Shown here: positions 27,286 to 37,847 of the stretch, one piece after another
Layout: the number at the start of each line of letters is the position of its first letter
Numbering within the stretch: the first letter of the stretch is position 1
Source of the DNA: Wenxinia marina DSM 24838
Lineage (GTDB): Bacteria > Pseudomonadota > Alphaproteobacteria > Rhodobacterales > Rhodobacteraceae
Assembly: GCF_000379485.1 (NCBI RefSeq)
Contig: NZ_KB902289.1
Location: 1-64,000, forward strand
DNA: 64,000 nucleotides
Reading direction: 5' to 3'
Made by a program: the position numbers and the translations under genes
The notes under the pieces: model-generated
Told to the model about the DNA's origin: nothing
The model's database searches: none
Seen by the model: the letters and a program-made list of their open reading frames with translations, nothing else

Positions 27286-28109
27286 GCCGCGGCCTGGGTC
27301 CGAACCGCCCCCGGCCGGGGCAGGCAGACCGGCCGCCCGGTGGCCGGATCGGTGATCACGTCCGCCTCCAGCCCGAAGACCTCGCGCAGGATGCCGGGCT
27401 GCATCACCGCCCGCGGCGTCCCGTCCCGCACGATCCGGCCGTCCCGCATCATCACGATCCGGTCGGCGAAGGCGCTGGCGAGGTTCAGCTCGTGCAGGAC
27501 CAGCACCATCGTCCGCCCGTCCTCGCGCACGATGCGGGAGAGCAGCGCCATCAGGTCCACCTGCACCTTGAGGTCGAGAAAGGTCGTCGGCTCGTCCAGC
27601 AGCACCAGGGGCGTGTCCTGCGCCAGGACCATCGCGATCCACGCCCGCTGCCGCTGCCCGCCCGAGAGGGTCGCGACCGGACGCCCGGCAAGGCCCTGCA
27701 GTCCCGTCTGCGCGAGCGCCCGCGCAACCGCCGCGGCGTCCTCCCGCGACCAGGGGCGGAGCAGCGTGCGGTGGGGAAAGCGGCCCTGCCGGACCAGCTC
27801 CTCCACGGTCAGCCCTTCGGGCGCCACCGGCCCCTGCGGCAGCAGCGCCAGCCGGCGAGCGACCGTCCGCGTCGGCAGCTGCGCGATCGGCGCGTCGTCC
27901 AGCAGCACTCCGCCGGCGGACGGCCGCAGCACCCGGGCAAGGGCCTTGAGCAGAGTGGACTTGCCGCAGCCGTTCGGCCCGACGAGGGCCGTCATCTCGC
28001 CTCGGGCAATGTCGAGATCGACGCGCGCCAGCACCGGCAGGCCACCATATCCGACCGAGAGGGACCGGGCGGACAGGGCGGGGGAACGCGACGGGGGCGA
28101 TGGGATCAT
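27282..28109 (-). CDS. Iron-siderophore ABC ATPase (FecE/FhuC-like)
   Basis: 275 residues. Walker A GPNGCGKS (44-51), signature LSGGQRQRAWIAM, Walker B VLLDEPTTFLD and the switch His in VLHELN, all as in FhuC/FecE. The DLKVQVDLM segment after Walker B is the family norm. First gene of a five-gene minus-strand operon; GAGGA lies 6 nt before ATG, and a palindrome overlapping TATAAA lies 15 nt upstream. Confidence 0.94.
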   Translation of the reverse strand: MIPSPPSRSPALSARSLSVGYGGLPVLARVDLDIARGEMTALVGPNGCGKSTLLKALARVLRPSAGGVLLDDAPIAQLPTRTVARRLALLPQGPVAPEGLTVEELVRQGRFPHRTLLRPWSREDAAAVARALAQTGLQGLAGRPVATLSGGQRQRAWIAMVLAQDTPLVLLDEPTTFLDLKVQVDLMALLSRIVREDGRTMVLVLHELNLASAFADRIVMMRDGRIVRDGTPRAVMQPGILREVFGLEADVITDPATGRPVCLPRPGAVRTQAAA

Positions 28110-28123
28110 GCGGGGTCCTCGAT

Positions 28124-28144
28124 TCCCGACTTTTATAGTCGGGA
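28124..28144 (-). promoter_or_regulatory. Palindrome overlapping a -10-like box upstream of the siderophore operon
   Basis: TCCCGAC (28124-28130) and GTCGGGA (28138-28144) flank a 7-nt AT centre. On the minus strand the centre supplies TATAAA, and an A-rich tract precedes it. Position (15-35 nt upstream of the first start codon) suits an iron-responsive operator over the promoter. It does not match a Fur or Irr consensus I know, so the factor is open. Confidence 0.4.
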
Positions 28145-28446
28145 TCTTTTTCGGGGCACAAGCGGGAAGCTCCGCCTCGCAGTGCGCGCGCGGCGTCGCT
28201 CGAGACGGCCGTGGTCCCTTTCGCCAGCAGTCGACATCATGAGAGGCCGGACGGGCGTCACGGCCGGCCTCGATCGCCGCCGCCGCAGCTTCATGAAACG
28301 CAGGTTCCGCCGCAGGGCGGCTCGTGGAACAACAGTCCGGCTGCCTCGTTCGACGAGTGGACGCTCGGCCTTTTTCCGATGCACGCGTTGAAAGCTCCGG
28401 CGCCGGCCGTCACCTCCTGACTCGAAACCAGAAAAGGAGCCTCGTG
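28145..28446. other. Divergent spacer between siderophore and amino-acid operons
   Basis: About 300 nt with no convincing gene. On the plus strand GGAAC (28326-28330), 16 nt, CGTT (28347-28350) matches the spacing of EcfG-type general-stress promoters, about 97 nt before the next gene; such a match can arise by chance in a window this size. Confidence 0.35.
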
Positions 28447-29223
28447 ATGCTCAGATCGCTCATCCTCGCCGCCGGCCTCGCGGCCACCGCCTTGCCGGGC
28501 CCGCTCGCCGCGCAGGAGGCCGACACGCTGCGGGTCGGCATGTCGGGCGGCTACTTCCCCTTCACCTTCGTCCGCCAGGACGAGCTGCAGGGCTTCGAGG
28601 TCGACGTGATGAACGCCGTGGGCGAAGAGGCCGGCCTCGACATCGAGTTCGAGACGATGTCCTTCTCCGGCCTGATCGGCGCGCTGGATGCCGGCCGGAT
28701 CGACACGATCGCCAACCAGATCACCATCACGCCGGAACGCGAGGAAGCCTTCGTCTTCACGCAACCTTACGTCATCGACGGCGCGCAGGTTGTCGTGCGC
28801 GAGGGCAACGACGAGATCGGCGGGGTCGAGGACCTGTCCGGCCGGTCGGTCGCGGTCAACCTCGGCTCGAACTTCGAGCAGCTGCTGCGCGATCTGCCGA
28901 ACGCGGACGAGATCGACATCCGCACCTACGAATCAAACATCGAGCAGGACGTGGCGCTCGGCCGGGTCGATGCCTTCGTCATGGACCGCGTCTCGTCGGC
29001 CCAGGTGATCGCCGAGAGCCCGCTGCCGCTGCAGCTGGCCGGGCAGCCCTTCTCCGAGATCCGCAACGCCCTGCCGTTCCGCGACGACGAGGAGGGCCGC
29101 GCGATGCGCGACCGGGTGGACGCCGCGCTGACCGCCCTGCGCGAGGACGGCACGCTGGAGGCGATCTCGCAGGAGTGGTTCGGCAGCGACATCACGACGG
29201 CCGCCACCACCGACGCGGACTGA
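28447..29223 (+). CDS. Polar amino-acid ABC transporter binding protein (SBP_bac_3)
   Basis: 258 residues from ATG 28447 with GGAG 7 nt upstream (GTG 28444 possible). Signal peptide 1-21. The mature part starts LRVGMSGGYFPFTFVRQDEL and has GFEVDVMNAVGEEAGL, LDAGRIDTIANQITITPERE and the ligand-carboxylate region; this matches cystine/glutamine-type binding proteins (FliY-like). First gene of a three-gene operon. Confidence 0.9.
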   Translation: MLRSLILAAGLAATALPGPLAAQEADTLRVGMSGGYFPFTFVRQDELQGFEVDVMNAVGEEAGLDIEFETMSFSGLIGALDAGRIDTIANQITITPEREEAFVFTQPYVIDGAQVVVREGNDEIGGVEDLSGRSVAVNLGSNFEQLLRDLPNADEIDIRTYESNIEQDVALGRVDAFVMDRVSSAQVIAESPLPLQLAGQPFSEIRNALPFRDDEEGRAMRDRVDAALTALREDGTLEAISQEWFGSDITTAATTDAD

Positions 29224-29231
29224 CCTGAGAG

Positions 29232-29906
29232 ATGCGGGCGCTCGACCTCGACTACATGCTGGGGCTGGTGCCCGTCATCCTGGGCTACGTGCCGCTGACG
29301 CTGTTCATGGCGGCGGTGGCGATGGTCTGCGCCCTGATCCTGGCCTCGCTCCTCGCGGTGGAACGCGTGGTGCGGGTGCCGGGGCTGGACTGGCTGGTGA
29401 TCCTGTTCATCAGCTTCTTCCGCGGCACGCCGCTGCTCGTGCAGCTGTTCCTGTTCTACTACGGGCTGCCGCAGGTCGTGTCCGTCCTGACCCAGATCAA
29501 CGGGGTGACGGCGGCGATCATGGGACTGACGCTGCACTTCGCCGCCTACATGGCCGAGGCGATCCGCGCCGCGATCACCGGCGTCGACCGCAGCCAGTGG
29601 GAGGCGGCCCAGTCGATCGGCATGACCCAAGGGCAGATGATGCGCCGGATCGTGCTGCCCCAGGCCGCCCGAATAGCCGCGCCGACGCTGGTCAACTACT
29701 TCATCGACATGATCAAGGGCACCTCGCTGGCCTTCACGCTGGGGGTGACCGAGATGATGGGCGCGACGCAGAAGGAGGCGTCGGGCAGCTTCCTCTACTT
29801 CGAGGCGTTCCTCGTCGTGGCGGTGATCTACTGGATCATCGTCGAGGTGTTGAGCCAGGGGCAGAAGCAGCTCGAAACGCGGCTGGGAAGGGCGTTCGCG
29901 CGATGA
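29232..29906 (+). CDS. Polar amino-acid ABC permease (HisM/GlnP family)
   Basis: 224 residues, five helices expected. The EAA coupling loop EAAQSIGMTQGQMMRRIVLP is intact, and FRGTPLLVQLFLFYYGLP is the conserved family stretch in helix 2-3. Only one permease gene is present, so the channel is probably a homodimer. Starts 8 nt after the binding-protein stop and overlaps the ATPase start by ATGA. Confidence 0.94.
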   Translation: MRALDLDYMLGLVPVILGYVPLTLFMAAVAMVCALILASLLAVERVVRVPGLDWLVILFISFFRGTPLLVQLFLFYYGLPQVVSVLTQINGVTAAIMGLTLHFAAYMAEAIRAAITGVDRSQWEAAQSIGMTQGQMMRRIVLPQAARIAAPTLVNYFIDMIKGTSLAFTLGVTEMMGATQKEASGSFLYFEAFLVVAVIYWIIVEVLSQGQKQLETRLGRAFAR

Positions 29907-30634
29907 TCCGGGTCCGCGGCCTCACCAAGCGGTTCGGCACCACCACGGTGCTGGACGACATCGACCTCGACATCGCGGACGGCGAGCGGGTCGTCGTCAT
30001 CGGCCCCTCCGGGACCGGCAAGTCGACCCTCCTGCGCTGCCTCAACTTCCTCGACCGGCCCGAGGCGGGGCGGATCGAGATCGGGTCGGTGTCGGTCGAC
30101 GCCGCCCGCGCCGGCCGGCGCGACATCCTCGCCCTGCGGCGGGCGACGTCCTTCGTGTTCCAGAACTACGCGCTCTTCGCCAACCGCACGGCGAAGGAGA
30201 ACATCATGGAGGCGCTCGTCACCGTGCAGGGCCGTTCGAAGGCCGAGGCCGAGGCGCGGGCGATGGAGGTGCTGGGCGAGACCGGCCTCGCCGACAAGGC
30301 CGACAGCTATCCCGCCGCCCTGTCCGGCGGGCAGCAGCAGCGCGTCGGCATCGGCCGGGCGATGGCGATCGGCGCGGAGCTGATGCTGTTCGACGAGCCG
30401 ACCTCGGCTCTCGACCCTGAATGGGTGGGCGAGGTGCTGGACCTGATGCGCCGCGTGGCGGAGCGGCGGCAGACCATGCTGATCGTCACGCACGAGATGT
30501 CCTTCGCCCGCGAGATCGCGGACCGGATCCTGTTCATGGACGGCGGCCGCATCGTCGAGCAGGGCCCGCCGGCCGACCTGCTGTCGTCTCCGCGGGACGA
30601 GCGGTTGCAGCGGTTTCTGCGGCGGGTCGGCTGA
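29903..30634 (+). CDS. Polar amino-acid ABC ATPase (GlnQ/TcyC-like)
   Basis: 243 residues. Walker A GPSGTGKS (34-41), signature LSGGQQQRVGIGRA, Walker B LMLFDEPTSALDPE and switch His in TLIVTHEM-type context (MLIVTHEMSFAREI). FNLDRPEAG-like LNFLDRPEAGRIEIG follows the P-loop, as in cystine/His/Gln importers. Completes the importer with the two upstream genes. Confidence 0.94.
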   Translation: MIRVRGLTKRFGTTTVLDDIDLDIADGERVVVIGPSGTGKSTLLRCLNFLDRPEAGRIEIGSVSVDAARAGRRDILALRRATSFVFQNYALFANRTAKENIMEALVTVQGRSKAEAEARAMEVLGETGLADKADSYPAALSGGQQQRVGIGRAMAIGAELMLFDEPTSALDPEWVGEVLDLMRRVAERRQTMLIVTHEMSFAREIADRILFMDGGRIVEQGPPADLLSSPRDERLQRFLRRVG

Positions 30635-31061
30635 GAGCGCAGCGTCGGCCGCCGTCGCGGCTCTTGTGCCGCCTCAGCGATCCGACAAACGGGCGAACCG
30701 ATTGGCACCGGGCGCGCGCCGGATCTGCGCCGCGTGCAGCGGGTCAACGTGGAGGATGCGAGTCCGGAAGGCAGCGTCGCGACGACGCTGCTGCTGACGG
30801 CAAAGGGCGCATCCGGGGATCTTCGAGCATCGGTCAACGCGGCACTCGCCTTCGCTCGTCGTCGGCGGAGCGCCTCGCGGTGCGGCGGCCAGTGGAGGCC
30901 CGCTCGATGCGATGTGGAGAACCACAGACGCAGCCCCGCGAGCCCAGTTGTCATCGTCGATTGAATGCTGGACGAGATCAACGCTGGTTCCCGACTCCCG
31001 TGTCGGAACCACCCACGCCCCTTGCCGCGTTGCTCCTCTCAGCAACGTGAGGAGCGTGTCC
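30635..31061. other. Spacer upstream of the DUF1206 gene
   Basis: About 427 nt without a supportable gene. It holds an imperfect hairpin (30986-30995 with 31002-31010) and a perfect 7-bp hairpin at 31028-31047, right before the DUF1206 ribosome-binding site; its loop CCTCTC is complementary to GAGG of that site. Confidence 0.4.
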
Positions 31062-31919
31062 ATGTCCGAACAAGCCCCCGGATGGGTCGTCCCGGCGATG
31101 CGCGCCGGCTATTCGGCCCGCGCCGTCGTCTACGTCATCATCGGCGGGCTCGCGCTCGCCGCCGCGATTACCGGAGGGCAGGCGCCCGAGGGGCAGAGCG
31201 GCGCGCTCGACCAGCTGCGCGGCTGGCCGTTCGGCACGTTCCTGCTGTGGGTCATCGGCATCGGCCTGTGGCTCTACGCCATCTGGCGCTGGATGTGCGC
31301 CTGGATGGATCTCGAGGACCGCGGCACCGACGGCGAGGGCCTCATCGCGCGCACCGGCCAGGTCGTGACCGGCATCATCCACGCCGCCCTCGGCGTGACC
31401 GCCATCCAGCTGGCCATGGGCAACTCCGGCGGCAGCGGCGAGGACAGCCGCGCCGAGCACTGGACCGCCGAAGTCCTCGCCATGCCGGCGGGTCGCTGGA
31501 TCGTCGGCGCCATCGGTCTCGTCATCATCGGCGCGGGCGTGTTCTACATCTACAAGGGCTATGCCGAGAAGTTCCGCCGCTACCTGCGCGCCACCACGAC
31601 GATGGAGAAGCTGGTCCCCTTCGCCAAGGTCGGCCTCATCGCCTTCGGTGGCGTGGTCGCGCTGATCGGGGGCTTCGTCCTCTTCGCCGCGATCCAGTCC
31701 AACGCCGAGCAGGCGGGCGGCTTCGGCGACGCCTTCGCCACCATCCGCCAGCAGGCCTACGGGCAGGTTCTCCTCGGCATCGTTGCGGTCGGGCTGATCT
31801 GTTACGCGGTCTACAACGTGATCGAAGCGGGATGGCGCGTCGTGCCGAAGGCCGCGGACAGCGACGTGATCACGCTGGCGCAGAAGGCGGAGCGCCAGGC
31901 GAAGGCCGCCGCCCGCTGA
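31062..31919 (+). CDS. DUF1206-family membrane protein
   Basis: 285 residues with six hydrophobic helices arranged as three related two-helix repeats: MRAGYSARAVVYVIIGGLAL (~12-31), RTGQVVTGIIHAALGVTAIQ (~103-122) and KVGLIAFGGVVALIGGFVLF (~190-210). That triple repeat is the signature of DUF1206, whose biochemical function is unknown. GAGGAG lies 8 nt before ATG 31062. Appears monocistronic, between the amino-acid importer and glyS. Confidence 0.8.
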   Translation: MSEQAPGWVVPAMRAGYSARAVVYVIIGGLALAAAITGGQAPEGQSGALDQLRGWPFGTFLLWVIGIGLWLYAIWRWMCAWMDLEDRGTDGEGLIARTGQVVTGIIHAALGVTAIQLAMGNSGGSGEDSRAEHWTAEVLAMPAGRWIVGAIGLVIIGAGVFYIYKGYAEKFRRYLRATTTMEKLVPFAKVGLIAFGGVVALIGGFVLFAAIQSNAEQAGGFGDAFATIRQQAYGQVLLGIVAVGLICYAVYNVIEAGWRVVPKAADSDVITLAQKAERQAKAAAR

Positions 31920-32004
31920 CCTTGCCCCGGCCGACCTTGCCCCTTCGGGGCCCGTCCTCTATCCGTCGCGCCTGACTTTCGCGCGACGGACAAGGCGGCC
32001 CCTC

Positions 32005-34143
32005 ATGCCCGATCTGCTGATCGAACTCTTCTCCGAGGAAATCCCCGCCCGGATGCAGGCGCGGGCGTCGGACGACCTCAAGCGCCTGATGACCGACGGG
32101 CTGGTCGAGGCGGGCCTCACCTACGCCTCCGCCGCCGCCTTCGCCACGCCCCGCCGCCTGACTCTGTCGGTGGAGGGCCTGACCGCCGAGAGCCGCGCTA
32201 CCCGCGAGGAGCGCAAGGGGCCCGCCGTGGGTGCGCCGGACGCCGCCGTCGACGGATTCGCCCGCTCCGCCGGCGTGGCGCGCAACGCGCTGGAGGTCCG
32301 GGACGTCAAGAAGGGGCAGGCCTACTTCGCCGTCATCGAGACGCCCGGCCGCACCGCCGCGGAGATCGTCGCCGAGGTGCTGGAGCGGACGATCCGCACC
32401 TTCCCCTGGCCGAAGTCGATGCGCTGGGGCGCGGGCCGCCTGCGCTGGGTCCGGCCGCTGCAGTCGATCCTGTGCCTCCTCGCCGGCGACGACGGCGCCG
32501 AGGTGGTGCCGCTCGAGGTGGACGGCCTGAAAGCCGGCGCCACCACGCGCGGCCACCGCTTCATGGCGCCGGACGCCTTCGCCGTGTCGTCCTTCGACGA
32601 TTACGAGGCGAAGCTGAAGCGCGCCCGCGTCCTCCTCCGCCCCGAGGAGCGGGCCGAGACGATCCGCCACGACGCCGCCAACCTCGCCTTCGCCCGCGGG
32701 CTGGAGGTGGTCGAGGACGAGGGGTTGCTGGCCGAGGTCGCGGGGCTGGTCGAGTGGCCCGTGGTCCTGATGGGCCGCATCGGCGAAGACTTCCTCGGCC
32801 TGCCGGCGGAGGTGCTGCGGACCTCGATGAAGGAGCACCAGAAGTTCTTCTCGGTGCGCAATCCCAAGTCCGGTCGGATCGAGGGCTACGTCACCGTCGC
32901 CAACATCGAGACGTCCGACGACGGCGCCACCATCCTCGCCGGCAACGGCAAGGTCCTGGCCGCCCGCCTGTCCGACGCCCGCTTCTTCTGGGAGAACGAC
33001 CTCGCCGTGGCGAAGGCCGGCATGGACGAATGGCGCGTGGGGCTGAAGGCGGTGACCTTCGAGAGCCGCCTCGGCTCCCAGGCCGACCGCATCGCCCGTG
33101 TGGCCGCGCTGGCGCGGGAGATCGCGCCGATGGTCGGCGCCGACCCGGACCTCGCCGAGACGGCCGCGCAGGTGGCCAAGCTGGACCTGCGGTCCGAGAT
33201 GGTCGGCGAGTTCCCCGAGCTGCAGGGCACGATGGGCCGTTACTACGCCGAGGCCGCCGGCTTGCCGGCGGAGGTCGCCGCCGCCTCGGCCGAGCACTAC
33301 TCCCCCTTGGGCCCCTCCGACGCGGTGCCGACCGCGCCCGTGTCGGTCGCGGTGGCGCTGGCGGACAAGCTGGACACGCTGACAGGCTTCTGGGCCATCG
33401 ACGAAAAGCCGACGGGGTCGAAGGACCCCTTCGCGCTGCGGCGGGCGGCGCTGGGGGTGGTGCGCCTAATCCTGGATCAGGGCCACAGACTCAACATCTT
33501 CGAATTGATCCAGATCGGGATCGCACGGCATCCTACTCCGACGGGACACTTGGCTTCCGACGTGCAGTCCATGCTTGACGACGATCAGCCACATATTGAT
33601 GCGGCTTGGTCTGAAGCCCGCGACCTCCTCTCCTTCCTCCACGACCGCCTCAAGGTCCACCTCCGCGACGAGGGCATTCGCCACGACGTCATCGACGCCT
33701 GCCTCGCCATGCCGGGCGCCGACGACCTGACGCTGCTGGTGCGGCGGGCCGAGGCGCTGGCGGCGTTCCTCAAGACCGAGGACGGCGGGAACCTCGTCCA
33801 GGGCTTCAGGCGCGCCAACAACATCCTCACCCAGGCCGAGGAGAAGGACGGGGTCGAGTACAGCTACGGCGCCGACCGCAAGTTCGCCGAGGCCGACGAG
33901 GAGCGGGCGCTGTTCGACGCGCTCGACGCGGCGGAAGCGAAGATCGGCCCGGCGATGCAGGCCGAGAACTTCGCCGCCGCCATGGCCGCGCTCGCCGACC
34001 TGCGCGCGCCGATCGACGCCTTCTTCGAGGCGGTGCAGGTGAACGCCGAGGCGCAGGTCGTGCGGCGCAACCGCCTGAACCTGCTGAGCCGGATCCGGCG
34101 GCTCTGCCTCGACGTGGCGGACCTGCGGCGACTGGAGGGGTAG
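32005..34143 (+). CDS. glyS: Glycyl-tRNA synthetase beta subunit
   Basis: 712 residues. Starts MPDLLIELFSEEIPARMQAR, the canonical beta-subunit N-terminus, with HRFMAPD, TSMKEHQKFFSVRNP and the C-terminal anticodon-binding-like DALR region all present. It charges tRNA-Gly as an alpha2beta2 enzyme; the alpha gene (glyQ) is not in the window. Codons at 33481-33600 (about residues 493-532) are strikingly AT-richer (65 of 120 bases G/C by direct count) than the lines either side (72% and 67%), and the encoded stretch RHPTPTGHLASDVQSMLDDD is unusual for the family; the frame stays intact. Confidence 0.95.
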   Translation: MPDLLIELFSEEIPARMQARASDDLKRLMTDGLVEAGLTYASAAAFATPRRLTLSVEGLTAESRATREERKGPAVGAPDAAVDGFARSAGVARNALEVRDVKKGQAYFAVIETPGRTAAEIVAEVLERTIRTFPWPKSMRWGAGRLRWVRPLQSILCLLAGDDGAEVVPLEVDGLKAGATTRGHRFMAPDAFAVSSFDDYEAKLKRARVLLRPEERAETIRHDAANLAFARGLEVVEDEGLLAEVAGLVEWPVVLMGRIGEDFLGLPAEVLRTSMKEHQKFFSVRNPKSGRIEGYVTVANIETSDDGATILAGNGKVLAARLSDARFFWENDLAVAKAGMDEWRVGLKAVTFESRLGSQADRIARVAALAREIAPMVGADPDLAETAAQVAKLDLRSEMVGEFPELQGTMGRYYAEAAGLPAEVAAASAEHYSPLGPSDAVPTAPVSVAVALADKLDTLTGFWAIDEKPTGSKDPFALRRAALGVVRLILDQGHRLNIFELIQIGIARHPTPTGHLASDVQSMLDDDQPHIDAAWSEARDLLSFLHDRLKVHLRDEGIRHDVIDACLAMPGADDLTLLVRRAEALAAFLKTEDGGNLVQGFRRANNILTQAEEKDGVEYSYGADRKFAEADEERALFDALDAAEAKIGPAMQAENFAAAMAALADLRAPIDAFFEAVQVNAEAQVVRRNRLNLLSRIRRLCLDVADLRRLEG

Positions 34144-34215
34144 GGGCGCGCGCCTCGCGGCGCGTTGCCGCGCCGACGCCGCCTGCGCTCCTCGCCGCCT
34201 GCGGGCCTGCCTCGC

Positions 34216-34240
34216 GAGGGAAATTCGATGAATTTCCCTC
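34216..34240. repeat. AT-centred palindrome, first of a pair
   Basis: GAGGGAAATTC (34216-34226) and its exact complement (34230-34240) around GAT. Located between glyS and the PPDK gene. With the next palindrome it shares the core AAATTCG-N-GAATTT. Confidence 0.7.
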
Positions 34241-34251
34241 TGTCCGCAGAC

Positions 34252-34270
34252 GAAAATTCGCCGAATTTTC
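34252..34270. repeat. AT-centred palindrome, second of a pair
   Basis: GAAAATTC (34252-34259) and GAATTTTC (34263-34270) around GCC, 11 nt after the first palindrome. The pair may act as a terminator of glyS or be a dispersed intergenic repeat; T-tracts are short. Confidence 0.65.
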
Positions 34271-34362
34271 TTCGCCCCCCGGTCCGGTCGCGGCAGCCGC
34301 GAAAGTTTCCTTTGGTCCGCGACGGCGCCGCCTCTATGTTGCGCACCGGAAGGAATGCCGCG

Positions 34363-36918
<2,556 letters not shown>

Positions 36919-37088
36919 AGATCAGGATAGGTCCGCAACCTGCTGTGCCGGAATGATATTTCCGGTTCAGCGAAATCCCGCCGATACGGACGCGACGACA
37001 GGCATCAGATAGACTCCCGGTTCGTCGTTTTTTAGCACCGCGTCCGACCGGCGGGGGTGGCCCCGCTTCAACTGACGGGGCCAACCGC

Positions 37089-37760
37089 ATGCTTTTCTTC
37101 GTCTTCCGCGCTTTCGCGCCGCTCCTTCTTCTCGCCGCCAGCCTGACGGCGCCGGTCGCCGCGATCGCCGACACCGGTCTCGCGCACCGGTTGGGCGACC
37201 TGCTGGGACAGGAGCGGCAGGCGCTCGACGTACTCCCCTCGACCTCGCTCGACGCACTCACCGCGCCGCCCCCGGCGGCGGCCCGCGGAATCGAGACCGA
37301 CCCCACCGCCTTTGCCCGCACCGCCCTCTGGGTCGCGCGCCAGCCGGTCGCGACGGGCGGGGCCGAGTGGCGGTGCCTGGCCGAGGCGCTCTACTTCGAG
37401 GCGCGGGGCGAGAGCGTCGAGGGGATGTTCGCGGTCGCCGAGGTGATCCTGAACCGGGTCGACCGCGGCGACTATCCCGGCAGCGTGTGCGGCGTCATCA
37501 ACCAGGGCACCGGCCGCCTCTACGCCTGCCAGTTCACCTACACCTGCGACGGCACCGCCGAGGCGATCCACGAGCCGATCGCCTGGCAGGTGGCCGGCAA
37601 GATCGCCCGCGCCATGCTGGACGGCGCGCCGCGCACCCTGACCGCCGGCGCCACGCACTACCACACCCGCGCCGTCAATCCGTCCTGGGCCGGCCGCCTG
37701 TCGCGCACCGCGCAGATCGGCGCCCACCTGTTCTACCGCGCCCCCGTCCGCACGACCTGA
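37089..37760 (+). CDS. SleB-like cell-wall hydrolase
   Basis: 223 residues. Signal peptide 1-~27, a ~65-residue linker, then the Hydrolase_2 (SleB/CwlJ) domain from ~95: CLAEALYFEARGESVEGMFA, VAEVILNRV, CQFTYTCDG and the C-terminal THYHTRAVNPSWAGRL. The first Glu of EALYFEARGE is the expected catalytic residue. Periplasmic; likely cleaves peptidoglycan (lytic transglycosylase or amidase activity not resolved). Monocistronic by spacing. Confidence 0.87.
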   Translation: MLFFVFRAFAPLLLLAASLTAPVAAIADTGLAHRLGDLLGQERQALDVLPSTSLDALTAPPPAAARGIETDPTAFARTALWVARQPVATGGAEWRCLAEALYFEARGESVEGMFAVAEVILNRVDRGDYPGSVCGVINQGTGRLYACQFTYTCDGTAEAIHEPIAWQVAGKIARAMLDGAPRTLTAGATHYHTRAVNPSWAGRLSRTAQIGAHLFYRAPVRTT

Positions 37761-37847
37761 GCGGGGTCGGTCCACGCGACGCGCGAGGTTGCCCGGCGCG
37801 CACGGCGGCGGTACAGACCGGCCCGACCCCGGCCGGGAAACCCTGAC

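Noticed and set aside
31005-31031. GGAAC...CGTT upstream of the DUF1206 gene as an EcfG promoter
   Set aside because: Spacer is 18 nt, outside the usual 16-17, and the CGTT is part of the hairpin stem.
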